Shown here: piece after piece, positions 26,840 to 35,343 of the stretch | How the letters are laid out: every line of letters starts with the position of its first letter | How positions within the stretch are numbered: the stretch's first letter is position 1 | Origin: Flavobacteriales bacterium | GTDB lineage: Bacteria; Bacteroidota; Bacteroidia; Flavobacteriales_D; CAJJDF01 | NCBI GenBank assembly: GCA_018609055.1 | Contig: JABAYJ010000001.1 | Coordinates: forward strand, 124,001-188,000 | Reading direction: 5' to 3' | Length of the DNA stretch: 64,000 nt | Notes under the pieces: generated by a model | Told to the model about the DNA's origin: nothing | Database searches by the model: none | What the model saw: the letters and a program-made list of their open reading frames with translations, nothing else | Translations under genes and position numbers: made by a program

Positions 26840-28207
26840 TTAAGGTGCGTATATATTTGCCGCACTAACTCTTGAAGAGTTATGGGTATTCAATCCACTC
26901 ACAGCAGTATTAAAACTTCCTATTCCACCAGTTAGATGAGTATATCCGTTTACTTCGTTTCCTACCGAAGTAGAAATAAGCGATTGCTGAGCAGAATAAA
27001 TAGGACTCATTCTTGAAGCAGCAAATGTTGAATTTGCAAAGCTCTTTACATAAGCCTTGTAAGTTGTTTCATAACCAGCATCATTAATTAAAAAATTAAT
27101 TAATGGCCAATCTGTACTAGTAGTGTTCATTGCAAGAGGAATTGCTCTTCTGTTATCACTTAAAGCTTCGTTATTGTCCCAAACTATCCATCTCAATTTC
27201 CCCATTACTGGATCGTTATATAAATAATAATTGTGAGTCATAACTCCATAAGTATCCCAATTTTGAATTGTATTATTAACTGCTAAATATTTCAAGAAAC
27301 CATCCACATCAAAAGTTGCTTCTAATCCTGCTTTCCATAAAGTTGGATTAGATGTTCTTGTATTAGCATGAAGTGCAGTATACATTGCAGTTATATCATC
27401 TCTTCCTGAAGTTTCGTTTGTTTTCTTTTCAAAGTCATTTAAATCAAATCCTGAAGTAGAAAACTTTGCTCCATCTCCATCTGGCTTATAACAGTTACCT
27501 GTTTCACTTCCAAAATAATCCTTTAAAAAAGAATCAAACACAACTTCATTCATTGTGTACAATCCAAAGTACTGGTAAGATCCAGTTCCTTTATCAATGT
27601 ATATTTCATAAAAAGCTGTTCGTGTTGCCGGTACTCCAAAACTTCTGAAAATATCACAAGCAGATTTTTCTCTCATCAAAGATTCATCTTTAAATGCACT
27701 ACTCATAGCTAATTCTTTAAATCCAAAGAATCTTTGGTTGTTAATTTCAGGATATTCATCCTCGGACTTGTCAAACTTGAACCTCAATGGTAACTTTCCA
27801 TTTGTAGCAGTTAAACTTGAGTTCCCTTTGTATCTAACTCCAACATTATACCATTGCTTATCATCATAATAAAAGTCGGCAGCAAAATATAACGGGGTTT
27901 GATCAGAAAAAGTTCCTCCACCTCCGCCTCCAGGACCTCCGCCTGAACCACCCAATACATCTGATAAATCAGCTTGCATAGCCGCCCATTCTTCCGAGGT
28001 AAACACAATATGAATTTTATGTACTTTGTTTTCTTCAAACACAACACCATAATTAGGCTCAACATTATTTGAGTGTGTTTCTGTAGTCCAATCTGCAGGT
28101 CTTTGTCCGTTTTCTTGTTCTTCTGATAAGGTGATAACCTTTCTACAAGAAAAAGTAAGAGCTAAAATTGCTATGGCAATTCCGATATTAATTTTATTAT
28201 TAGTCAT
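26840..28207 (-). CDS. CotH-kinase family lipoprotein (upstream copy, Gly-rich loop)
   Basis: 455 aa, paralogue of the next gene downstream (10-base gap). Lipobox TFSC near residue 18-21 then RKVITLSEEQENGQ. Same domain landmarks: VGVRYKGNSSL, TRTAFYEIYIDKGTGSYQYF, NTIQNWDTYGVMTHNYYLYN and WIVWDNNEAL. It differs by a glycine-rich loop (~residues 85-100, GGSGGGPGGGGGG) before the TPLYFAADF segment, which the other copy replaces with NGGYRDEPAYFPVDF. The last part of the two proteins (FNTAVSGLNTHNSSRVSAANIYAP versus FNSAVSDLTNHCATRVSDAMIYAP, shown here only as a comparison of ends) is also shared. The ATG lies inside the DUF2490 gene (8-base overlap). Confidence 0.88.
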   Translation of the reverse strand: MTNNKINIGIAIAILALTFSCRKVITLSEEQENGQRPADWTTETHSNNVEPNYGVVFEENKVHKIHIVFTSEEWAAMQADLSDVLGGSGGGPGGGGGGTFSDQTPLYFAADFYYDDKQWYNVGVRYKGNSSLTATNGKLPLRFKFDKSEDEYPEINNQRFFGFKELAMSSAFKDESLMREKSACDIFRSFGVPATRTAFYEIYIDKGTGSYQYFGLYTMNEVVFDSFLKDYFGSETGNCYKPDGDGAKFSTSGFDLNDFEKKTNETSGRDDITAMYTALHANTRTSNPTLWKAGLEATFDVDGFLKYLAVNNTIQNWDTYGVMTHNYYLYNDPVMGKLRWIVWDNNEALSDNRRAIPLAMNTTSTDWPLINFLINDAGYETTYKAYVKSFANSTFAASRMSPIYSAQQSLISTSVGNEVNGYTHLTGGIGSFNTAVSGLNTHNSSRVSAANIYAP

Positions 28208-28922
28208 TCGTTTTTATTTTAAAAGTGTACGTATAATTCAATCCTATGATATTTGTAGTTTTTGGATAATCTACATAAGTAGGCATTAGCTCTCTTTCCA
28301 TTCTGTAGAACAAACTAATATCCCCATATTTCTTTAACCCGTAACTAGTTCCAACTGTTAATCTTAATTTGTCAAATCCAGTACCAAGAACATTAAACAT
28401 CTCTACTGATGCTTTAGGATCTAATTTCCATCCTTTAATGTTATACTCTGTACCTAATTTGATTCTTAATTTGTTTATAGCCTCATCTCCTTCTAATTCG
28501 GATACGCCAAGTTCATTTTTATTCTGGAATCTCACTCTGTATCCCATTTTAAAATCTCCTAGTTTATGTTTGTATCCTAGATCTAAATTATATCTAAAGT
28601 GAGATTCATAACCTTGAATTTTTCCTTGATTATCGTTATTCTTAATATATCTTAGTCCTACTCCAAGTTCAAATCCTTTTAAACCAGAGTATTTTGCTTC
28701 TAATTCGGTGAAATAATTATCTACTATTGTAGAATTAGTTTTTAATCTAAGTTGTTCCGAAAGAGTAAACTTCCAGTCTTTATTTAGTTTCATTGTTACT
28801 CCTGCAGAGGTCCAAGTTTCTAAATCTCTCACTTCAATTTCGGTCTGGTTTTGAGAAAAACTAGAGCTAAAAATAGCTGAGAAAATTACAACAGATAGTA
28901 TTGATTTATAGGTTTTATTCAT
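28200..28922 (-). CDS. DUF2490 outer-membrane beta-barrel-like protein
   Basis: 240 aa with signal peptide (to SSFSQ, ~residue 24). Repeated amphipathic strands (GFELGVGLRYIKNN, YESHFRYNLDLGYKHKLGDF, MGYRVRFQNKNE, LRLTVGTSYGLKKYGDISLF) and LNKDWKFTLSEQLRLK fit DUF2490, predicted as an outer-membrane barrel of about 10 strands. First gene of the operon with the two CotH lipoproteins, overlapping the first by 8 bases, so it may be their membrane partner. Function unknown. Confidence 0.8.
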   Translation of the reverse strand: MNKTYKSILSVVIFSAIFSSSFSQNQTEIEVRDLETWTSAGVTMKLNKDWKFTLSEQLRLKTNSTIVDNYFTELEAKYSGLKGFELGVGLRYIKNNDNQGKIQGYESHFRYNLDLGYKHKLGDFKMGYRVRFQNKNELGVSELEGDEAINKLRIKLGTEYNIKGWKLDPKASVEMFNVLGTGFDKLRLTVGTSYGLKKYGDISLFYRMERELMPTYVDYPKTTNIIGLNYTYTFKIKTND

Positions 28923-29053
28923 AATTAATAGTTAGCTAGGCTTTGATTTTAAAAGCATAAATATATTACATATTCTTTGACGAAAAAAAAATTACAATCC
29001 TTTCTTTGATTTTAAAAAATAGTAAAGTGGCTAATTAGAATTTATAATTTAAG

Positions 29054-29061
29054 TACTTTTG
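29054..29061 (+). promoter_or_regulatory. -7 promoter element for the 186-aa lipoprotein gene
   Basis: TACTTTTG (TAnnTTTG) 16 bases before the ATG at 29078; no -33 TTG at normal spacing. Confidence 0.4.
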
Positions 29062-29077
29062 AGGAACTTAAACAGCT

Positions 29078-29638
29078 ATGAAACAAACTATTTTAATCCT
29101 TCTCACCTTTACATTATTGTTTTCTTGTGGAGATGAAACTAATACCGAAAAGACAGCAAAACTGATTGATAAATCAACTCCTGAAGCAGTTGTTATTCCA
29201 GAAGAAATTAATTCATTCCCAGTAGAAATCGATTTACCATTGGGATGGGAACTTGCTAAAGATGAGCAACTAAAAGTACTTCATATACTTTCGCCAACTG
29301 ATGAGCTTGACGAGTTCCAAGAAATGGTAAATATTGTTGTGGGGGCAACAAGCGACAGGGAATTAGATGCATTTTTTGAATTAAACTTAAAAATGATTCA
29401 AGGGATGTTTGAAGAACTAAATCAAACTGAAAAGCCAAGTTACGAAACTATTAATGGTGTTAAATATAAAAAAGTAAGATACAATTATTTGTTTGCAGGC
29501 TTGCCTTTAACCGCTCAGTTATATGTGACAATTAAAGACGATAAGTCGTTTATAGTGAATTGCTCAGCACTTCAAAACACCTTTGATGATTATGCCAAGG
29601 AGTTTGAAAACATAGTTAACTCTTTAGAAATAAAGTAG
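29078..29638 (+). CDS. Unknown lipoprotein, possibly PsbP/DcrB-like fold
   Basis: 186 aa; lipobox LLFSC near residues 13-17, then a linker (residues 20-45) and one domain starting FPVEIDLPLGWELAKDEQLK. A 'P-x-G-W' start, NIVVGATSDRELDAFFELNL, the gene-internal TINGVKYKKVRYNYLF and a C-terminal helix with FENIVNSLEI are typical of the DUF1795/DcrB/PsbP-like group, which is inference from pattern. The stop is 2 bases from the convergent membrane-protein stop, with no terminator visible between. Confidence 0.7.
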   Translation: MKQTILILLTFTLLFSCGDETNTEKTAKLIDKSTPEAVVIPEEINSFPVEIDLPLGWELAKDEQLKVLHILSPTDELDEFQEMVNIVVGATSDRELDAFFELNLKMIQGMFEELNQTEKPSYETINGVKYKKVRYNYLFAGLPLTAQLYVTIKDDKSFIVNCSALQNTFDDYAKEFENIVNSLEIK

Positions 29639-29640
29639 TC

Positions 29641-31428
29641 TTAATTTAGAGCTAAAAAATTAAGCTTAACATTATCTATCCAAAAGGATTCTTTCCCTTT
29701 GTTCCAAACATAAACCTTAATTCTGTCTCCAGAACTTCTTAATTCTGGGATTTCGATATTATAATATTCTCTTTTCCAAACCTCTGTTTCTTGAGAAGGA
29801 ATACTCCTTATTGGAAAAGTGTAATAATGATAATTCTGTCCATTTGTATCTGTTATATCTACTACAAATAATGCTTCGTTTGTATTTGTAATCTCTTTGT
29901 CTAAAATATCTATTTCTACTTGAATAAAAACTCCTCGAGACGAAATAAAATCTTCGCTAACAATAACTTGATGATCAAAATTAAATTCTCTATCTGAGTA
30001 ATCTCGATAACCAATTTCTATTTTGTCTAGTCTTTCGTATTTCCTCCCTGAATTTGGTTTTTCACGATACTCAAAATCAAACTCCTTAGAATAAACTGAA
30101 TCTATCTTAGTATTGAAAAGCATGATATCATTGTTACCTCCAAGATTGTTCTCAAAATCTGAACCGGTTTTTAAGAACGAATATTGGTATTTCTCCCAAT
30201 TCATATCCCAGCTTGAAATTATTCCTTTTTGGAATTGATAAGTCTGAATTAAGTTCATGAAAATCAAACTAATAACCAAAATTCCTATTGAAATTTTGAT
30301 CAATTTAGATTTTAAAAAACTCAACAAATAGGCAATTAAAATTCCTGAAAAAGCATAAAACTCAACCAAAGGTCTTTGCCCAAAAGATGGTCCGTAATAC
30401 CAGTTCCACCAGGAGCTTAACAAATAAATTAATCCTAAAGAAAATAATATTCCTGATACTGCTTGAAATCTATTTTTCCTAATTAAAGCAATAGCTCCAG
30501 CAGTAGAAAGAAGCAAAATAGGTGTGTAAACTAGTGCACCTTTTCTAAAACTAAATAAAAACTCTTGCCAGTGTGGATTTGCGAATTCAAACCCTTCATT
30601 CGCATAACTCCAAACCAAAAATTTACCACATTGCAAATACCAAAAAACAGACTGGATAAACAAAATTGTAATCACAATTAGAATTGAAACCATGAGTCTC
30701 TTTTTAAAAAAAACACTCTTTAAAACGGAATTGAAATTAGCTTGTGACTCTAATAAAAAGGGAATTATAAATATGATAATCCCATCTAAAGGGCGAATCA
30801 AAATAACTATTCCTAAAAATAAAGCTGCCCAATAAAGTATTGATTTATTATTGTTAATCGAATACTTTTTGATGAAATATAAAAATCCAGAAATCCAGAA
30901 AAATGAATAAACATGAGACATGGATGGTTGCCAAAGGGAGTACACTAATAAGTTGGTTCCAAAAAACAGAACTAAAGTAGTGATTGAAATTATTCCTTCA
31001 GAAAAATCGAACAACTTTAGTATCCCTCTAAAAAAAAGCAAGCCTCCCAATAAATAACACCAGCCAGCAAATGAAATAACTACTTGGTAAGAAAGTGTAA
31101 AGCCATCTGTTTCTTCGCCTCTAATTAATGCCAATCCGTTACCCAAAACATAAAAAGGAAACATAGAAACTGCTGTTCCCGAGAAGTATTTGTTTACTCC
31201 TTTATCTTTTACTTCATTAAAAAAACGATTGTCAGGAGTCTGATTATCTAATGAATAATTGTTGAAAGTATTTGGTAAATAGGAATAATAACCAATTCCA
31301 TCACTGGCAATAACTTTGTAATTTCCTTTTTCTTTAAGTAAAACAGAAAACACCAATATCCCAGACACCAAAGCAATAAATACAATGGTTAGCAAAGAAA
31401 TAGATTTAGATTTTATCCAATTAATCAT
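29641..31428 (-). CDS. Polytopic membrane protein, GT-C glycosyltransferase-like
   Basis: About 595 aa with some 12 membrane segments in the first 400 residues and a soluble C-terminal beta domain (~410-595, ending WIDNVKLNFLALN). ASDGIGYYSYLPNTF early in the first periplasmic loop has an acidic residue where GT-C enzymes keep their catalytic Asp, and IVILIRPLDGIIIF with WWNWYYGPSFGQRPLVEFY are typical of uncharacterised Bacteroidota GT-C-like proteins. Role in surface glycosylation is inference. Start placed at ATG 31428; the longer frame begins at TTG 31434. Confidence 0.72.
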   Translation of the reverse strand: MINWIKSKSISLLTIVFIALVSGILVFSVLLKEKGNYKVIASDGIGYYSYLPNTFNNYSLDNQTPDNRFFNEVKDKGVNKYFSGTAVSMFPFYVLGNGLALIRGEETDGFTLSYQVVISFAGWCYLLGGLLFFRGILKLFDFSEGIISITTLVLFFGTNLLVYSLWQPSMSHVYSFFWISGFLYFIKKYSINNNKSILYWAALFLGIVILIRPLDGIIIFIIPFLLESQANFNSVLKSVFFKKRLMVSILIVITILFIQSVFWYLQCGKFLVWSYANEGFEFANPHWQEFLFSFRKGALVYTPILLLSTAGAIALIRKNRFQAVSGILFSLGLIYLLSSWWNWYYGPSFGQRPLVEFYAFSGILIAYLLSFLKSKLIKISIGILVISLIFMNLIQTYQFQKGIISSWDMNWEKYQYSFLKTGSDFENNLGGNNDIMLFNTKIDSVYSKEFDFEYREKPNSGRKYERLDKIEIGYRDYSDREFNFDHQVIVSEDFISSRGVFIQVEIDILDKEITNTNEALFVVDITDTNGQNYHYYTFPIRSIPSQETEVWKREYYNIEIPELRSSGDRIKVYVWNKGKESFWIDNVKLNFLALN

Positions 31429-31465
31429 ACCCAATAAAGGTAGAAAAAGAAATTTGGTTTAATAA

Positions 31466-31807
31466 TTACCTCATTTGTTCAAGCTTCATTTTGTCGGCAA
31501 AATGAGCACAGTAATCTCTTAAGTCTTCTACGATTTCGTCTTCGCCAGTAGCTTTCTGAAAATTATCTGCCATGGTAACCAAAGTTTGATAAAAGAACAT
31601 TTTCATTTCATCCACCATCATTTCTTTAGTCCACAAATCCATTCGTAAAGCAGCTTTGTCGTCCTTATCCCAAACCGATAAAATCATGGCTTTACATTCC
31701 TTATTTTCAATATTAGCATCAGTTGCAGTCCAGTTCATTTTCTCAGGAACATTATGCTCATCTGTTTTTACTGAAATATTAATTTGCGAATTTTTTTCCT
31801 TAGCCAT
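31466..31807 (-). CDS. gldC: Gliding motility protein GldC
   Basis: 113 aa from the ATG at 31807 (a TTG at 31828 would add 7 residues). The sequence fits GldC closely: INISVKTDEHNVPEKMNWTA, NKECKAMILSVWDKDDKAAL, RMDLWTKEMMVDEMKMFFYQ, and LRDYCAHFADKM. GldC is a small cytoplasmic or membrane-associated protein, common in gliding and in many non-gliding Bacteroidota and assisting, not essential for, gliding in Flavobacterium johnsoniae. Here it stands alone, without gldB nearby. Together with the T9SS cargo proteins it supports a Flavobacteriia-type cell. Confidence 0.92.
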   Translation of the reverse strand: MAKEKNSQINISVKTDEHNVPEKMNWTATDANIENKECKAMILSVWDKDDKAALRMDLWTKEMMVDEMKMFFYQTLVTMADNFQKATGEDEIVEDLRDYCAHFADKMKLEQMR

Positions 31808-31887
31808 GTTTTTTTCTTTAGAACTCAAAGGTCTTAAAATTTTAGGAGATTCGTGAACTCTTTAGTTAGTTTTTGGCTAATTAATAA

Positions 31888-32709
31888 TTAACAACCTCTT
31901 CCGTATTTGCTTTCGGCAACAACAAGCGAAAATTCTTGTTTTACAGTATTTCCTCAGGAGTCCCTTGCAGGTTTCCATTGAGGCATATCTCTTATTAATT
32001 GTTGAAACAACTCATCCGTTTCAATATCCCCTGAAGTTCTTTCCATCCTAACATTATCAGTTATTCCTTGTTCATTTACAACAAACAACACATTTAATGG
32101 GCCGGGTATTACAATACTATCGGGACCAACTTTTATAGTCGCTACTTTTGTTAGGTTGATTTTATCTTCGCTATTTTTTGTTAAATAATCAATCAGTGCT
32201 TCTTCTTTCTTTATATATTCTGCTGAGTATTTTGGCACAATAGTAAATGACCTTTCCATGTGTGATGACTCTAGTTTTTTATTTATCGTATTGGTTTCTT
32301 TAAAAAACACATTTACCTCAATTCTAGAAGAATAATCGAGCGATTGCAACATGCTTATTTGTGAAGTTGACAAATTATTATTTTTACTCGCCAATGATTT
32401 TTTATTATTTCCTTCGTAAGCAACAAGTACAACAGAATCATATTTTTCAATCCAGTTTACTGGATAATATTCAATAAAATCGTCTAGTTTTTTTACTCCT
32501 TGTAACTTTTCTTTCACTAAAGTTTTAATAAATCTTGATCGTACACTATAAAAGACTGTTAGCTTTTCATCAGTATCTTTAGTTAAGTCTAATCCTAAAA
32601 TATTGTTCTCCTTAACCTCAGTTTTATTTATTTCTTGAGCTTTACTTACACATCCAAAAATGAAAAAAGTAAAAGCCAGTTTTGCTATAAATTTTATTTT
32701 AAAGTTCAT
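31888..32709 (-). pseudogene. TonB C-terminal-domain lipoprotein split by an in-frame TGA
   Basis: Reads 251 codons from ATG 32709: a lipoprotein signal (FFIFGC near residue 20), a long unknown middle, and a TonB C-terminal domain (LNVLFVVNEQGITDNVRMER, LIRDMPQWKPARDS). At that point TGA (31954-31956) interrupts, but the same frame continues with GNTVKQEFSLVVAESKYGRG and stops at TAA 31888-31890. KPARDS-x-GNTVKQEFSLVV is just how this domain normally ends, so the TGA removes the last beta strand. The middle part (~60-180) shows no domain I know. It is lipid-anchored instead of membrane-spanning. Nonsense mutation, sequence error or read-through. Confidence 0.78.
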
Positions 32710-32758
32710 GACATTGAGATTTAATGAATTTAGTCGTCTTAGATATAACGAATTAAAT

Positions 32759-33268
32759 CTACTTAGATAATCTTTTCAAAATATGCTTCCCTCTATTTTT
32801 AAGTCCAGAAGAGGCTGTTGGTAACAACAATTCTATACAAGATATTAATTCATTTTTGAGCTCAGGATATAATTTTACCATGTTTTCTAGCACTCCTAAC
32901 GAAAATGCTTTTACAGCCACAGCAGATTTTTTTTCTACTAATAATTCAAAACAAGAATCAATAATTGATGCTTGGTTTTCTTCCGGAATTTCAACAAACT
33001 GAAGTGTTCTTAAAACACTTCGCTTAAGTGAATCGGAATAATCTTTTCCTGCCAACATTATTGCCCATTGCGGAAAATAATCACAGAAAAAACCTTGCTT
33101 ATTATCATGGCAGTGAATAATTGCCCAAGTGGCTTTATCGCTCATAATTCCATCATTTGCTAGTGCAATTTCTACAAGTTTTTTATACTCATTTTCGTTC
33201 CTGCCAACAAGTTCTACAATTTTTAAACTGTTGCTTTTAGATGCCGGTTTTGCAAGTAATTCTTTCAT
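32759..33268 (-). CDS. HEAT/ARM-like helical repeat protein
   Basis: 169 aa, all-helical, no signal peptide. Repeated two-helix units (YKKLVEIALANDGIMSDKAT, SLKRSVLRTLQFVEIPEE, AVAVKAFSLGVLENMVKLYP, KNELISCIELLLPTASSGLK, and KNRGKHILKRL at the end) suggest 4-5 HEAT-like repeats. Similar proteins are common singletons in Flavobacteria and are sometimes mislabelled adenylosuccinate lyase. Likely a protein-binding adaptor; partner unknown. Confidence 0.7.
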   Translation of the reverse strand: MKELLAKPASKSNSLKIVELVGRNENEYKKLVEIALANDGIMSDKATWAIIHCHDNKQGFFCDYFPQWAIMLAGKDYSDSLKRSVLRTLQFVEIPEENQASIIDSCFELLVEKKSAVAVKAFSLGVLENMVKLYPELKNELISCIELLLPTASSGLKNRGKHILKRLSK

Positions 33269-33337
33269 TGGTTTGTTAAATCTCTTTAATATTATAAAAA
33301 AAGGAAGACAATTTTATTATAGCCTTAGGATATTTTC

Positions 33338-33345
33338 TACATTTG
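33338..33345 (+). promoter_or_regulatory. -7 promoter element for ftsX
   Basis: TACATTTG (TAnnTTTG) ends 3 bases before the ATG at 33349, so an initiation point about 5-7 bases later would put transcription at or just inside the start codon: a leaderless or nearly leaderless message, unless another promoter is used. It also argues against the TTG at 33343 as a start. Confidence 0.4.
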
Positions 33346-33348
33346 TGT

Positions 33349-34239
33349 ATGAGTCAGCCAAAAAAAAATAGGTATAAAACCACCTCGTTCTATGTAACGA
33401 TAAGTATGGCATTTATACTGTTTTTGCTACTTATTTTTGGAATGGCAATCATGCGTTTGGATAAAATTTATGGGCAAGAAAAGGAAAAGATTGAAATAGA
33501 TGTTTTTTTTAGAGAAAATGCCAAAACTAGCCAAATGAAAAAGGTAGAGAAGGAAATCGCTATGGATTACCGAGTAAACTCTACCGAATATATCCCAAAA
33601 GAAAAAGCCTGGGAAAGCATTAAAAAAGAAATTGGAAGCGAACTAGCTGAAGAAATTGCAGAAGGAAACCCACTTTATAATAGTGTAAACCTTACTTTAA
33701 AAAAGGAATATGCAGTACTTGATAGTGTTGAGATATTTGAGCAAAACTTAACTGAAAAGCACGAAGATATTATTTCAGAAATATCTTATAGCAAAGCTCA
33801 TTTCCTTACAATTAACGAGACGTTATATAACGGATTGTGGTATGCGTTAGGGTTTTGTAGTATCCTAATAATTATTGCTGTAGTATTAATAAACAATACA
33901 ATAAGACTTTCTATTTTCTCTAAACGATTCTTAATAAGAACCATGCAATTTGTTGGAGCAAAGCATAGTTTTATCCAAAAGCCATTTTTACTTAATTCCA
34001 TCACACAAGGAATTCTGTCAGCCTTGTTGGCAATTTTAATCTATATTGTAATGAGTTTGTTTTTGGAGAATTACAACTCTTATATAGGTGAATTAGTTTT
34101 TAAACCCGAAAACATGAATACTAATTTAATCATGTTTGCAATTATTACAGGAATTGGAGTTTTGGTTAGTTTTGGATCTACTTTTTTCTCAATGAAAAAA
34201 TACCTGAAGCTAAGCCAGGATGAATTATACAAAAGATAA
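33349..34239 (+). CDS. ftsX: Cell-division ABC permease FtsX
   Basis: About 296 aa. Short cytoplasmic N-terminus, TM1 (~17-37, ISMAFILFLLLIFGMAIMRL), a periplasmic domain (~40-165) with EIDVFFRENAKTSQMKKVEK and STEYIPKEKAWESIKKEIG, then three TM helices in the C-terminal half with KRFLIRTMQFVGAKHSFIQK, the FtsX segment that contacts FtsE. FtsEX regulates murein hydrolases at the septum. ftsE is not in the window. ATG at 33349 preferred to the upstream TTG. Heads a Bacteroidota gene order ftsX-DUF3098-uppP-truB. Confidence 0.93.
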   Translation: MSQPKKNRYKTTSFYVTISMAFILFLLLIFGMAIMRLDKIYGQEKEKIEIDVFFRENAKTSQMKKVEKEIAMDYRVNSTEYIPKEKAWESIKKEIGSELAEEIAEGNPLYNSVNLTLKKEYAVLDSVEIFEQNLTEKHEDIISEISYSKAHFLTINETLYNGLWYALGFCSILIIIAVVLINNTIRLSIFSKRFLIRTMQFVGAKHSFIQKPFLLNSITQGILSALLAILIYIVMSLFLENYNSYIGELVFKPENMNTNLIMFAIITGIGVLVSFGSTFFSMKKYLKLSQDELYKR

Positions 34240-34249
34240 AATACAGATT

Positions 34250-34528
34250 ATGAAAAACAATATATATTTTACAAAACAGAACTACTTTTTAATTGTTGGT
34301 GGACTTATTCTTTCTATCATTGGATACATGTTAATGGCTGGAGGAAATCCTGATAACCCTGCTGAGTATAGTAAAGATATTTTTAGTGAAAGAAGATTAA
34401 CTCTTGCTCCATTCGTAGTTATGTCTGGTTATGTAATTGTTCTACTTGGTATTATTAAAGTTTTTAAAAAGGAAGAAGATTTGATTGTAACTGATGAAAT
34501 TGAAGTTCCTAAAAAAACTAAGAAATAA
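34250..34528 (+). CDS. DUF3098 small membrane protein
   Basis: 92 aa from ATG 34250: MKNNIYFTKQNYFLIVGGLI with TM1, GYMLMAGGNPDNPAEYSKDI, FSERRLTLAPFVVMSGYVIV as TM2. This matches DUF3098, a two-helix protein that habitually sits between ftsX and uppP in Bacteroidota; its role is unknown but the placement suggests cell-wall synthesis or division. The longer frame begins inside ftsX at 34220 (20-base overlap) and is less likely. Confidence 0.88.
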   Translation: MKNNIYFTKQNYFLIVGGLILSIIGYMLMAGGNPDNPAEYSKDIFSERRLTLAPFVVMSGYVIVLLGIIKVFKKEEDLIVTDEIEVPKKTKK

Positions 34529-34545
34529 TAATCATTTCTTAACAA

Positions 34546-35340
34546 ATGGAATTACTAGAAGCGATTATCCTTGGAATTATTCAAGGTCTTACTGAATTTT
34601 TACCTGTTAGTAGTAGCGGTCATATTGAACTAGTAAAAGCTATGTTCGATAGAGAAGATCCTTTTTCAGACGAAATGACAATAGTACTTCATTTTGCTAC
34701 AGCACTAAGCACATGTGTTATTTTCAGGAAAGATATATTAGAAATTTTTCAAGGATTATTTCAATTTAAAAATAATAACCAGTTTAAGTTCTCAATTAAG
34801 ATAATTTTATCAATGATACCTGCTGCAATTGTAGGACTCTCTTTCGAAAATGAAATTAAATCATTATTTAACTCTAATGTTTTATTAGTTGGTTTGATGC
34901 TAATTGTTACCGGATTACTTCTCCTAGTTGCTGACAAAGCAACCGCAACCAAAAAAAAAGTTTCTTTTGGCCAAGCAATAATTATTGGAATTGCGCAAGC
35001 AATTGCAATTTTACCTGGTATTTCGAGATCTGGAGCTACAATTTCTACTTCAGTACTATTAGGGATTGACAGAGAAAAAGCTGCTCGTTTTTCATTTCTT
35101 ATGGTTGTTCCATTAATTTTTGGGAAAATCGCCAAAGACCTTTTGGATTTAATAAAAGAACCAGCCGTAACAGATAATGTAAGTTATCTACCCTATGTTT
35201 TAGGATTTGCTTTTGCTTTTGTAACTGGTTTAATTGCCTGTACTTGGATGATAAAATTAGTTAAGAGCAGCAAACTTTATTATTTCTCTATTTATTGTTT
35301 TATAGTAGGTATTGCTGCAATAATTTACACTTTTTTATAA
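34546..35340 (+). CDS. uppP: Undecaprenyl-diphosphatase UppP/BacA
   Basis: 264 aa, about 8 membrane helices. Both family motifs are present: QGLTEFLPVSSSGHIEL near the N-terminus (E-rich box plus the active-site His) and LPGISRSGATIS near residue 155 (PGxSRS(G)xT phosphate-binding). It dephosphorylates C55-PP to C55-P, recycling the lipid carrier for peptidoglycan and O-antigen, so it serves the same pathway as the flippase and ligase genes in this window. truB begins 3 bases after the stop. Confidence 0.95.
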   Translation: MELLEAIILGIIQGLTEFLPVSSSGHIELVKAMFDREDPFSDEMTIVLHFATALSTCVIFRKDILEIFQGLFQFKNNNQFKFSIKIILSMIPAAIVGLSFENEIKSLFNSNVLLVGLMLIVTGLLLLVADKATATKKKVSFGQAIIIGIAQAIAILPGISRSGATISTSVLLGIDREKAARFSFLMVVPLIFGKIAKDLLDLIKEPAVTDNVSYLPYVLGFAFAFVTGLIACTWMIKLVKSSKLYYFSIYCFIVGIAAIIYTFL

Positions 35341-35343
35341 CCT

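Noticed and set aside
32759..33268. Adenylosuccinate lyase
   Set aside because: Homologues are sometimes so labelled, but at 169 aa with HEAT-like helices and no lyase signature this cannot be PurB.
34761..35135. 124-codon minus-strand frame in uppP
   Set aside because: Shadow of the conserved uppP coding sequence.
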